Virus record (IMG/VR): IMGVR_UViG_3300045257_000500
Location: 1 to 22,060 of that record
Source: a virus
Reading direction: 5' to 3' (one strand)
Length of the DNA: 22,060 nt
Every line of letters starts with the position of its first letter. Within the stretch, counting starts at the first letter, position 1. Under the pieces are notes generated by a model. It was not told the origin of the DNA and searched no databases. It saw only the letters and a program-made list of their open reading frames with translations. Below are positions 6,821 through 13,974 of this stretch, piece by piece. The translations under genes and the position numbers were made by a program.

Positions 6821-6830
6821 GGTTGCTGCT

Positions 6831-7907
6831 TTAGTTGCCGCGGAACCCGAAGCTGGAGTCCAGGACGCCGGCGTTGAAGCGGCGACGCACGCGGTAGCGG
6901 TAGGTGTCGGTGTTGAACGCCTGGCCGCTGTTCGGCGCCTCCATCGCGACCTCCAGCGGGTCGCGGTCCTGAAGGACCGCGGCCTTCCGGGCCTCGAGCA
7001 GCAGCCACGCACCGGTCGTGTTGTCCAGGCCGGTGACGAACGCCTTGGCGAGGTAACGACTCACCTTGAGGTCGTAGAGGCCCTGGAGCGGATTGAACGT
7101 GTTGACGTAGCCGGTGCCGCCAGAGCCGGCGGTCGACGCCGTCTGACCGGAGGCGCCGGGCACGGACGGCTGGAGCGCGGACTGGAGCAGCTTGGCGGCG
7201 TTGAACTTGTTCTCGGGGCCGACGAGCAGCGTGTTGGGCTGCACGAGGTACAGGTTCCCGAGCGGGTCCTTGATCGTCTGGAGAGCGATGTCGGCGGCCT
7301 CCAGCGACGGCTGGGTGAGATCCGACCCGCTGCCTCTGTTGCCGACGTTGCCGATCGTGGTCGTGTAGCCCTTGGCGCCGCCGGCGACGATCGCGTTCAT
7401 GACCGTCTGCTCCTCGTAGATCCGGGTGCGCTCGCCCTGTTGCGCGGCCCGGACCTGGATCTGGCCGGTCTGGTCGTCGTCGATCAGCTCGCGCTCGATG
7501 CCGATGACCCGCCCGACCTTGACGTTCTTCAGGCGGATGTCCTGGCCGATCAGGCGCGAGTCCTCGAACGGCTGCCCAGGGTCGACCTGGCGCGGCATCT
7601 CCGGCCCGTACAGGGGCGCGTACAGCTCCTCGTACTTATTCGAGGTGACGACGCGCACGACGTCGGGAAAGACGACCTCGACCTGCGCGTAGGCGTCGAA
7701 CAGCCATTGCTGCACTCCGGCACGAAGGAGCTGCGGCATCGCCGACTCTGACGTCGCCTCGCGGAGCTTTCGGACGTTCAGCGTGGGGTCCTTCCAGTCG
7801 AGCGCGTCCGAGAAGCCGCTGATGCCGACGGCACGGTCAGCCTCCCGGAACGCCTGCTGGCGCGCCTCGTCGAGGTGCTTGGCCTCGATCTCTCGAAGGG
7901 TCTTCAT
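6831..7907 (-). CDS. Major capsid protein
   Basis: 358 residues from ATG at 7907 with an AGGAG SD. N-terminal helical part MKTLREIEAKHLDEARQQAF, then RKLREATSESAMPQLLRAGV, an E-loop-like acidic/basic stretch around YGPEMPRQVDPGQPFEDSRL, the spine-helix region NAIVAGGAKGYTTTIGN and a C-terminal segment with DPLEVAMEAPNSGQAFNTDT followed by YRYRVRRRFNAGVLDSSFGF. The ending is the usual one for HK97-fold capsid proteins of phages with a protease-scaffold fusion upstream. It lies directly after the decoration protein, as expected. It forms the icosahedral shell after scaffold release. Subfamily not resolved. Confidence 0.82.
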   Translation of the reverse strand: MKTLREIEAKHLDEARQQAFREADRAVGISGFSDALDWKDPTLNVRKLREATSESAMPQLLRAGVQQWLFDAYAQVEVVFPDVVRVVTSNKYEELYAPLYGPEMPRQVDPGQPFEDSRLIGQDIRLKNVKVGRVIGIERELIDDDQTGQIQVRAAQQGERTRIYEEQTVMNAIVAGGAKGYTTTIGNVGNRGSGSDLTQPSLEAADIALQTIKDPLGNLYLVQPNTLLVGPENKFNAAKLLQSALQPSVPGASGQTASTAGSGGTGYVNTFNPLQGLYDLKVSRYLAKAFVTGLDNTTGAWLLLEARKAAVLQDRDPLEVAMEAPNSGQAFNTDTYRYRVRRRFNAGVLDSSFGFRGN

Positions 7908-7916
7908 GGCATGCTC

Positions 7917-8423
7917 CTAGAGGGCCGCAGCGGCGACATGGTTGGGGGCGAGGATCACCCGGATGCGGACGCCGGGTCCGCCGGTGACGAACTCGGGGGC
8001 CGGGGTGGCCTGATGTGGCCGGGCCGTCGCAGGTGCCTCGATCACGACGTAGCCGATCGTCTGGTTGGAGCCGACGCCGGTGTTCGTGATCGTCTGGCTG
8101 TCGGCTCCGACGGTGACTCTGTCGAACGGCAGATAGGTGTCGCCGGCCGTGGTGTTCATCTCGACGGGGGCACGGGCCTCGACCTCGATGCCGGGGCTGG
8201 CGGCGTCGCCGCCGAAGACCGCGACCTGGTTCGACTGCATGGCGACGCCCAGGAAGTTCGTGCCGTTGAGCTGGCTCTTGTTCGTCAGTGGCGTGACGGA
8301 GTAGTTCGTGCCGTCCCAGTAGACGAAGTCGCCCTGGTTGATCGTCTGGTCGGACGTGACCGGGAGCGCCTTCGGGAACCGGTTGCGGTTCTCGGAGAGG
8401 ACGACGTTCTGTGCGGTGGTCAT
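7917..8423 (-). CDS. Head decoration-like protein (DUF2190 type)
   Basis: 168 residues from ATG at 8423; SD-rich upstream (GAGGAGGAG). The protein begins MTTAQNVVLSENRNRFPKAL and has VTSDQTINQGDFVYWDGTNY, FLGVAMQSNQVAVFGG, then strand-rich repeats with YLPFDRVTVGADSQTITNTG and a hydrophobic end. The pattern (intrinsic start tag, I-x-x-G-D, L-G-V-A, internal strands) is that of small beta-barrel capsid-stabilising proteins found immediately before major capsid genes. They bind the outer capsid surface after expansion. Good family likeness, medium certainty on exact type. Confidence 0.68.
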   Translation of the reverse strand: MTTAQNVVLSENRNRFPKALPVTSDQTINQGDFVYWDGTNYSVTPLTNKSQLNGTNFLGVAMQSNQVAVFGGDAASPGIEVEARAPVEMNTTAGDTYLPFDRVTVGADSQTITNTGVGSNQTIGYVVIEAPATARPHQATPAPEFVTGGPGVRIRVILAPNHVAAAAL

Positions 8424-8426
8424 TGG

Positions 8427-9035
8427 CTACTCCTCCTCGGCCTTGACGGGGAGGCCGGCGGCGACCAGGCGCGCCTTCGCGTCGCCTTCGCCTGCGGGGA
8501 CGCGGGCGGCGAAGCCCTCGACCCCGGTGAACGCCTCGCGGACGTGCGCGATCGTGATCTCGCGCTCCTTTGTCTTGCGCTCGAGCAGCCGTCTCATGGC
8601 CGGCTCGTCGTCACACTTGACGACGTCGTCGAACCACAGCTCGGCGAGCTCCTTCGGCACCTCCCCCTCGCGGAGGACCCGGCCGGCGGTGATGGCCCGC
8701 TCGGTCGCGGTCAGCTTGCCCTTGGCGTCGTCCCGCTCGGTGCGGGCCTCGTCGCGCTCGCCGATCGCTGCGTCGCGGGCCGTCTCGGCCTCACGCAGCT
8801 TGGTGGCGAGCTGGTCCTTCTCGTCGTCGGACGCGGCTACGGGCTTCTCGATGATCTTCTCGACCTCGCGAAGCTCGACCTCGACCTCGATCTCGGCCGT
8901 AGCGACCTCGTCGATGATCGCGAAAGCCTCACGCAGCGTCGCCTCGGCACCGGTCTCGTCGGCGCCTTCTCTGGTGGCCTCGCGGAACTTTGCCTGCGCG
9001 GCCTTGATCTTCTCCTGCATCTCGGCAGGCTTCAT
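8427..9035 (-). CDS. Nested in-frame scaffold protein (internal start)
   Basis: Methionine 268 of the protease-scaffold fusion (ATG at 9035) is preceded by AAGGAGGT (9047-9040), a near-perfect SD with about five bases of spacing. Such a site inside an open frame is unlikely by chance. The resulting 202-residue protein begins MKPAEMQEKIKAAQAKFREA and consists of the coiled-coil scaffold alone (REVEKIIEKPVAASDDEKDQ, then KLREAETARDAA). The design equals lambda C/Nu3 and several other phages in which scaffold is made in excess of protease from an internal start. The start is seen in the sequence; the product's function is inference from that precedent. Confidence 0.7.
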   Translation of the reverse strand: MKPAEMQEKIKAAQAKFREATREGADETGAEATLREAFAIIDEVATAEIEVEVELREVEKIIEKPVAASDDEKDQLATKLREAETARDAAIGERDEARTERDDAKGKLTATERAITAGRVLREGEVPKELAELWFDDVVKCDDEPAMRRLLERKTKEREITIAHVREAFTGVEGFAARVPAGEGDAKARLVAAGLPVKAEEE

Positions 9036-9827
9036 GCGTACCTCCTTGGAGGCGTTGTGATGACCCGGCCGCGTGGCAGGGTTCAACTGGCGACAGCTCT
9101 CGGTGAGCCGGCGAAGGAAGACGCCGCCCGCACCAGGACTGGTGACGAGGTCGGCGGAAGGGAGGTGGCGGACCTCCCGGACGAAGTTCACCTGGCGGCC
9201 GTCGGGAAGCTGGCCTGGCTCGACCACCCCGCCGCCGTCGATGCTGATCCCGGCCAGGGGCCGGTCGGTGCTTGAGCCGGCTGAGATCGCGGCCTCGACG
9301 AGAGACACGACCCACTCGTAGCCGGCGCCGGCGATCGGCACGAATGTCGCACGGACCTGGCCGACACCCGCGTCTTGGACGTAGCGCGCTTCGCGGTAGT
9401 GGCCGACGAGCTGGCGGACGTCGCGCTCGGGGCGTTGGCGTTCCTCGTCCTGGGTCGGATGGTTCGCGTACGCCTTCAGGCCCTCGAACATGCCGTCGCT
9501 GACGGCCTTCTGGAGCGCCTCGCGGGTGTAGTAGTTGCCGTCCGCCGGGTTGCCGAGGCCCTCGCGGATGATCGTGACCTCGTAGGTGCGCTCGCCGGTC
9601 TTCTCGACGCGCATCTCGCGCAGCCTGGTGAGGAGCTTCAATTGGACCGGTTCGGCCTCCCGCGCGGGCTTCGCCTTGGTCGGCTTCTTGCCGTCGGACT
9701 CGGGCTTGTCGTCGGTGCTCTCCTCCGGATCCTCCGTCTCGTCCTCTTCATCGCCGCGCAGGAGCTGCGGGTTCGCTGAGGCGGACGTGGACTCGCGGAG
9801 TCGTCGTGCGAGCAGGGGAAGTCGCAT
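8427..9827 (-). CDS. Prohead protease fused to scaffold protein
   Basis: 466 residues from ATG at 9827; an ATG nine bases earlier (9836) touches the AAGGA and so lacks a spaced SD, while 9827 has AAGGA about eight bases upstream. Counting from 9836: protease domain about 80-245 with YANHP (H126 candidate catalytic), PLAGISIDGGG (S198 candidate nucleophile) and HLPSADLVTSPGAGGVFLRR (224-243), the S-x-D-x-V-T-x-P-G-A-G-G signature seen in T4 gp21-like prohead proteases. From residue 268 a long charged coiled-coil scaffold follows, with KLREAETARDAAIGERDEAR and a C-terminal region KAEEE. The enzyme cleaves scaffold and capsid during maturation. A strong internal SD marks a second product. Confidence 0.8.
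   Translation of the reverse strand: MRLPLLARRLRESTSASANPQLLRGDEEDETEDPEESTDDKPESDGKKPTKAKPAREAEPVQLKLLTRLREMRVEKTGERTYEVTIIREGLGNPADGNYYTREALQKAVSDGMFEGLKAYANHPTQDEERQRPERDVRQLVGHYREARYVQDAGVGQVRATFVPIAGAGYEWVVSLVEAAISAGSSTDRPLAGISIDGGGVVEPGQLPDGRQVNFVREVRHLPSADLVTSPGAGGVFLRRLTESCRQLNPATRPGHHNASKEVRMKPAEMQEKIKAAQAKFREATREGADETGAEATLREAFAIIDEVATAEIEVEVELREVEKIIEKPVAASDDEKDQLATKLREAETARDAAIGERDEARTERDDAKGKLTATERAITAGRVLREGEVPKELAELWFDDVVKCDDEPAMRRLLERKTKEREITIAHVREAFTGVEGFAARVPAGEGDAKARLVAAGLPVKAEEE
9040..9047 (-). promoter_or_regulatory. Strong internal Shine-Dalgarno for nested scaffold
   Basis: AAGGAGGT on the minus strand, ending five bases before an in-frame ATG, within the coding region of the protease-scaffold gene. 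It is among the best SD matches in the window and fixes the start of the free scaffold protein. Confidence 0.75.
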
Positions 9828-9868
9828 AGGCGGCATCCTTCGTATGGGGCCGCCCGTGGGCGGCGAGG

Positions 9869-10102
9869 TCAGACGGTGATGCGGTGCACCACGTAGTTCA
9901 TCCCGGCCGCGAAGATCACGTCGTCGTCCAGCTCACGCGGTTCGACGCCTCTTGACGCGGCGTACTCGTCGAACGCTTCGACAAGGTCCTCGACGGCCTG
10001 AAGAATGTTCGGGAGGGCGATCAGGTCGGCGAGGCGCTTGGTGCGGTCGATCATCCAGCCGGCCTCGCCATAGCGGGAGCGGCCCACGGCGATGGCCGTC
10101 AT
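9869..10102 (-). CDS. Small unrecognised helical protein
   Basis: 77 residues, ATG at 10102 overlapping the upstream stop (ATGA). Helical: KRLADLIALPNILQAVEDLV, then EAFDEYAASRGVEPRELDDD, ending GMNYVVHRITV. The frame is open upstream but that part is the reverse reading of the previous gene. Sits between the minor-head region and the protease-scaffold gene. No family recognised; may assist procapsid assembly by position. Confidence 0.55.
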   Translation of the reverse strand: MTAIAVGRSRYGEAGWMIDRTKRLADLIALPNILQAVEDLVEAFDEYAASRGVEPRELDDDVIFAAGMNYVVHRITV

Positions 10103-10443
10103 CGGGCCTGCGCCTCTCTGCCTTTGCCGGCGTAAAGCACCGAGAAGACGTGCCCGAGTCCGCACCGAGCTTCGATCGCGTAGCCGTCCTCGTAGAGGAC
10201 GTGCTCGATTCTCCACCCGCAGAGCGGACAACGCTCCTGCGGGATGCCGTCCTTGACGATCGCCGCGACCGTCTCGACCTCGTCGAGTGCGCGCTGGACG
10301 TGGCGGTAAGCGGGCCCGTCGACCCTGAGCAGGAGCGCCTCCAGGGAGATGCGCGCTCGCTCCGCCAGTTCCGCCGTCTTGAGGTGGCCGAGCTCCGCGC
10401 CCTCGGCGACGTGTCCGAGCGTGATCGGGCGGACGCGACTCAC
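10099..10443 (-). CDS. Zn-knuckle-like small protein
   Basis: 114 residues, GTG at 10443 overlapping the upstream TGA (GTGA); the longer open frame upstream is out of phase with a coding neighbour and was rejected. Residues include a helical first half (HLKTAELAERARISLEALLL, then VQRALDEVETVAAIVKDGIP) and then CPLCGWRIEHVLYEDGYAIE with a further Cys in ARCGLGHVF. The C-x-x-C plus later C/H is compatible with a single treble-clef-like zinc site. Role unknown, operon membership clear from the coupled start. Confidence 0.6.
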   Translation of the reverse strand: MSRVRPITLGHVAEGAELGHLKTAELAERARISLEALLLRVDGPAYRHVQRALDEVETVAAIVKDGIPQERCPLCGWRIEHVLYEDGYAIEARCGLGHVFSVLYAGKGREAQAR

Positions 10444-10697
10444 TGCGCGATCCTTTGCACGAACCCTTCGGCGTTGAGCGTTGGCCGCTCGAACCGGATC
10501 TTGCCGAGGTCCGCTGTCGAGATGCAGCGCTCCTCGGCGTGCAGGTCGATCGCGTTGAGGAACTTGCGGACGGCCATGCTCGTGGCCGGGCACGCTTCGA
10601 GACGGCGCGCGAGCCGCTGCCGGCGTCGGTAGAGCGCGCCCAAAGCGTTCGCGTCCTGTTCGAAGCCGATGCGAAGGTCCGGTCCGGTGTGGCTCAC
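10440..10697 (-). CDS. Small unrecognised protein downstream of minor head gene
   Basis: 85 residues from GTG at 10697, chosen because GAGGAGGG lies six bases upstream. An ATG at 10718 in ATGA overlap with the minor head gene is the alternative (92 residues). Begins MSHTGPDLRIGFEQDANALG and has a basic helix RRRQRLARRLEAC followed by MAVRKFLNAIDLHAEERCIS and LGKIRFERPTLNAEGFVQRI. No domain recognised. Confidence 0.55.
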   Translation of the reverse strand: MSHTGPDLRIGFEQDANALGALYRRRQRLARRLEACPATSMAVRKFLNAIDLHAEERCISTADLGKIRFERPTLNAEGFVQRIAQ

Positions 10698-10714
10698 GCC
10701 AGCCCTCCTCGTGG

Positions 10715-11464
10715 TCATGCGGCGATCTTGTCGGCGATCCGGCCGACCAGCGCGTTCTCGCCGGCGTTCAGCACGTACAGCGTGTCGCCCTCGTTCAGCG
10801 CCGAGGTCGCTTCAAGCGAGCAGCGGCAGCCCTGTTCGCAGATCGTTCCGCCCGCGCCTGGTGTCGTCGGCCAGTCTTCTGCGGGCATCGGCGGCAGGTT
10901 GCCGAGGTCCATGCAGTCGTCGCAGACTCGATCGTCGTCCTCGGTCTGCCATTCCAGGAGCTGCCCGTCCGCATCGGCGGCCTGCGCGTACCCGTCCTGC
11001 TCGCCAGCCCAGGCGACAGACTCGCCGAGGTTGAGCCGATAGCTGTTCGACTCGATCCAGTCTTGCAACGCGAGCCCGAGCGCGTAGACGCCCATGCTGG
11101 CAGCGGCAAGCCCCCCCGCGCTGACCGCTTTCTGTGCCGCGTCGAGCTGCTGCTGTGACGGGGCGAGCGTGGACAGCTCGAACGTCATCCGATCAACAGA
11201 CCGGAGTGCTGGGCCGGTCGCGCGCGCCACCCGTCTCGGGTCCGGCACCGTCGGCGCCACGTAGGGCTGCTGCCGGCGACGCAGGAGCGGCAGCACGATC
11301 ACGTGGTGTCTGTCCTGTTGCTGCTGGTCCGGGGGCGCTGGCGGGGGCGGGTCGTCGTCCGGCTCGTAGCCGTCGACCCCGGCCTGCCACGCTCTCAGGT
11401 AGGTCGTGTGGATCAGGTCCCGCTGGGTTCTGCGGAAGCGATGGATCGCATGCGGATGGAGCAC
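10715..11464 (-). CDS. Phage head morphogenesis / minor capsid protein (Mu F-like)
   Basis: 249 residues from GTG at 11464, one base after the upstream TGA; the open frame extends 180 bases further but overlaps a coupled upstream gene. N-terminal helix begins MLHPHAIHRFRRTQRDLIHT; a proline/glutamine-rich insert (DDDPPPPAPPDQQQQDRHH) follows; a helical middle with LALQDWIESNSYRLNL precedes the hallmark DRVCDDCMDLGNLPPMPAED, then ICEQGCRCSLEA. C-x-x-C followed by C-x-x-x-C-R-C is the signature of Mu F/SPP1 gp7-type minor head proteins, which bind the portal and take part in DNA ejection. Position right after portal fits. The family usually has 250-300 residues. Confidence 0.75.
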   Translation of the reverse strand: MLHPHAIHRFRRTQRDLIHTTYLRAWQAGVDGYEPDDDPPPPAPPDQQQQDRHHVIVLPLLRRRQQPYVAPTVPDPRRVARATGPALRSVDRMTFELSTLAPSQQQLDAAQKAVSAGGLAAASMGVYALGLALQDWIESNSYRLNLGESVAWAGEQDGYAQAADADGQLLEWQTEDDDRVCDDCMDLGNLPPMPAEDWPTTPGAGGTICEQGCRCSLEATSALNEGDTLYVLNAGENALVGRIADKIAA

Positions 11465-11465
11465 G

Positions 11466-11765
11466 TCACGCCGCCGACCGTCGGGGCAGTCCTCGCGGCT
11501 TCGGCGGCGGGAGGATGGGTGACGCGAAGGCCCGATCTCTCGCGGCCTCAAACGCGGCCCACGCCTCTCGGCGCTCCCGGAGCTTCCAGGGCCGCAATCC
11601 GCGCCAGCGTCGCCACCAGAAACGTGCGGACTCGACGGCGTCACGGTCGGTGTGCGCCTCGATCGCAGTCAAGTGGCACGGCTGCCAACCGCCTCCGTTG
11701 CAGCCGTGACCAAGGGGGCAGCATCTCCGGCCCCGGTCGCGCGCTGTGAGTCTGCCGTCGGTCAT
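11466..11765 (-). CDS. Small Cys/Trp-rich protein between portal and minor head genes
   Basis: 99 residues, ATG at 11765 in ATGA overlap with the portal stop. A cluster C-C-P-L-G-H-G-C-N-G-G-G-W-Q-P-C-H occurs at residues 15-31, followed by HTDRDAVESARFWWRRWRGL and a basic/proline end. The motif could hold one zinc. The C-P-L-G-H-G-C spacing is unusual. No family recognised. Its position between portal and minor head gene recurs as a hot spot for tiny genes in actinophages (general knowledge). Confidence 0.5.
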   Translation of the reverse strand: MTDGRLTARDRGRRCCPLGHGCNGGGWQPCHLTAIEAHTDRDAVESARFWWRRWRGLRPWKLRERREAWAAFEAARDRAFASPILPPPKPRGLPRRSAA

Positions 11766-13741
11766 GCCGCCCCCGTCACGAGCTGATCCAGGTTGTCTCT
11801 CGTCGCCGACCGGAACTCCCCCGCGTGCTTCGCGAACTCGGGATCATCAGGGCGACGTCGTGGCTTGCGTGCCTCGCGCGCCGCCTCGCGGATCACAGCA
11901 TGCAGTTGGCTTTCCGGCAGGACGACGAGGCGCTCTCTCATCTGGTTGTCCTTGCGGATGTTCGCCGCGCCTGCCTGGGAGGCCGGGTTCTCGTCGGCGG
12001 GGAAGCCGGCGCGTGAGGTCGGTGATGCTGGGTCCGTCGGATCGGAACCAGTGCCGCCGGCAGGCACCAGCAACCCCGGAGGCTGGTCTTCGTCGACCGG
12101 CTCCTTCGTCGGGTCGAGCATCGCCGCCTGACGATTCGACGCGGCGATCACGAACCGGCGGATTCTGCCGTCGCCCGCTCTGCCAGCGGTGGCCCACTCC
12201 TCCGCGATCAGGTCCTGTTCCTCGTCCGGGTCGTAGGTGGTGATCCCCAGCTCGTTCGCAACCGCGGCCCGGTAGGTCTTGTCGGCTATGACGCCGTTCG
12301 CGCGTGCGGTCGTGAGGTCGGCGATCTTCGCCTGGCGGTCCTCGGTGACGATGCCGGGGAACGTGAACTCGCGCTTGCGCTGATCCTCGCCGGTGATGCC
12401 GGCGGTGTCGAGTACACGGTCGGCCATCTTGTGCAGCAGCCGCTCGAGCACCTTCTGGCGGCGCTCGAAACGCTTCGCTGCCGGCTCTGTCGCAACCAAG
12501 GCGGTGGCGCGTCCACCCTTGCTGTCGATCCCGAGGTACTGCTTCGGGACACCGACGCCGGTGGCGATCAAGTTGATCAGTTCTTGGACGACGTCCTCGA
12601 CACCGGTCTCGCTGGTGGACTGCCACTGGAACGGGGAGAGGTCGACCTGCTGGTTGTGCGCGAGGTAGGAGCCCGGCGGGGGCTGCTTGCCGTTCGGGAA
12701 CATTTGACGGCCCAGCGCCGCAGCTTCCTGCGCCGTCCCCTCCACTTTGAGATCGAGCACCATTCGCGACAGCAGGTCCTGGCGGATCACGTGCGACGTC
12801 ATCAGGTCCCGCAGCCGCTTGAAGTAGCCAAGCGCCGAGAACAGGTCCGACCGGCCGCGTTTCTCAGCGGAGCGCACGTTGATCTTGACGTGATCGATCT
12901 CCTGCGCGGGGATTTGCCGGATCACGTACTTCGCGACCGTGTTCTGCGTCGGCCCCGTCGGCGCCCTGTTAGCAGCCGGCGGCGCGTACAGCTCGTATGG
13001 CGTCTGGTACTGCTGGTGGTAGAAGTAGACGGTCTCGATGTCTTCCTGGTCAGTGACGATCTCGTAGATCGACGCCGGGTCAATCGACCGGATGGCGATC
13101 CTGCCGGCCGGCAGCGGGAAGTAGCGGACCATCACCTCGCCGAACGTGGAGAGGTCACCGTCGATCTCCTCGAGGCGGCCGTCCATCTCGTTCTCGGACC
13201 AGAACCTATCCCACGCCTCCTGGGCGCGATCATCGGCGAATGACGCTTCGATACCGCGGCCGAGGACGAACTCGGTTGTGGTCTCTACGGCACGGTGTGC
13301 GACGGGGTCGTGCGACGCGCACTCGAAGCACTTCGCTGACATGGCGAAGTAGTCGGACCAGTAGAGCTGGCGTGTTGCCGGCCCCGGCAGCAGCGGAATG
13401 TATTGGTCGAAGATCTGCGGCTGGCCACCCGGCATCCAGCCGCCGCCGGACGCGAACCAGTCGGATTCGCGCATGCCGGCCTCGCGGAGCATCGCGGTCG
13501 CGGTGCGCTTCAGGCTGCCGAGCTGCTGGCGGGACGCGAAGCGCTTCACCTCATGCGAGCGCAGCCGGCCGTGCTCGGTGAACCGGCCACGCCACAACGA
13601 CCCTGAGATCGAGTAGCTCCTAGGGAGCCGCTCGGGATCCGGGCAGACCTCGTAGCGGGACCAGTCGTACGGATCGTGCGAGGGGTCGTAGTCGTGCTCG
13701 TAGGCCGCCAGAACCTGGCCCCAGATTCTGCTAGGCGGCAT
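11762..13741 (-). CDS. Portal protein
   Basis: 659 residues, ATG at 13741 overlapping the end of the upstream small gene by 11 bases. Recognisable elements: AVETTTEFVLGRGIEASFAD near residue 150, DLSTFGEVMVRYFPLP and AIRSIDPASIYEIVTDQEDI (clip/stem strands), then HVIRQDLLSRMVLDLKVEGT (wing), and INLIATGVGVPKQYLGIDSK near residue 400, the conserved G-V-P-x-x-x-L-G-I loop before the crown, followed by a long charged C-terminal helix and disordered tail. The portal forms the dodecameric gate through which TerL pumps DNA and seeds procapsid assembly. Length is in the upper normal range due to the C-terminal tail. Confidence 0.85.
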   Translation of the reverse strand: MPPSRIWGQVLAAYEHDYDPSHDPYDWSRYEVCPDPERLPRSYSISGSLWRGRFTEHGRLRSHEVKRFASRQQLGSLKRTATAMLREAGMRESDWFASGGGWMPGGQPQIFDQYIPLLPGPATRQLYWSDYFAMSAKCFECASHDPVAHRAVETTTEFVLGRGIEASFADDRAQEAWDRFWSENEMDGRLEEIDGDLSTFGEVMVRYFPLPAGRIAIRSIDPASIYEIVTDQEDIETVYFYHQQYQTPYELYAPPAANRAPTGPTQNTVAKYVIRQIPAQEIDHVKINVRSAEKRGRSDLFSALGYFKRLRDLMTSHVIRQDLLSRMVLDLKVEGTAQEAAALGRQMFPNGKQPPPGSYLAHNQQVDLSPFQWQSTSETGVEDVVQELINLIATGVGVPKQYLGIDSKGGRATALVATEPAAKRFERRQKVLERLLHKMADRVLDTAGITGEDQRKREFTFPGIVTEDRQAKIADLTTARANGVIADKTYRAAVANELGITTYDPDEEQDLIAEEWATAGRAGDGRIRRFVIAASNRQAAMLDPTKEPVDEDQPPGLLVPAGGTGSDPTDPASPTSRAGFPADENPASQAGAANIRKDNQMRERLVVLPESQLHAVIREAAREARKPRRRPDDPEFAKHAGEFRSATRDNLDQLVTGAA

Positions 13742-13964
13742 GCCAGCCGATCAGGTTGCGGCGATGCAGCGCCTCGGTAGTGGCCGGAGCCCGTTCGCCG
13801 TAGTTCTCGATCCCTTCGTCCGTCACAACGCTCAGGACGACGCGGTCGGGCTTGATGCTGACGACCTCGGCCCGACAGCGCTGCTGCCAGCAGACGAGGA
13901 TGTCTCCGGGGAGAAGCGTCGCCATCCGAAAGCGGTGGCGGATCCGTCGCAATTTGCGTCGCAT
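13731..13964 (-). CDS. Small basic protein between terminase and portal
   Basis: 77 residues from ATG at 13964 (GGGAG SD six bases upstream, formed by the TAG of the terminase gene and the following bases). N-terminus strongly basic (MRRKLRRIRHRFRMATLL), then an SH3-like strand pattern PGDILVCWQQRCRAEVVSIK and DRVVLSVVTDEGIENYG. A longer frame upstream lies inside the terminase gene and is rejected. Function unknown; a small beta-barrel with a nucleic-acid-binding arm is a guess from composition. Confidence 0.55.
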   Translation of the reverse strand: MRRKLRRIRHRFRMATLLPGDILVCWQQRCRAEVVSIKPDRVVLSVVTDEGIENYGERAPATTEALHRRNLIGWHAA

Positions 13965-13974
13965 GCGGCTCTCC

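Noticed and set aside
6759-6830. Complete tRNA gene on the minus strand after the capsid gene
   Set aside because: The T-arm is perfect, but too few bases are left for an anticodon arm and the acceptor stem needs a bulge.
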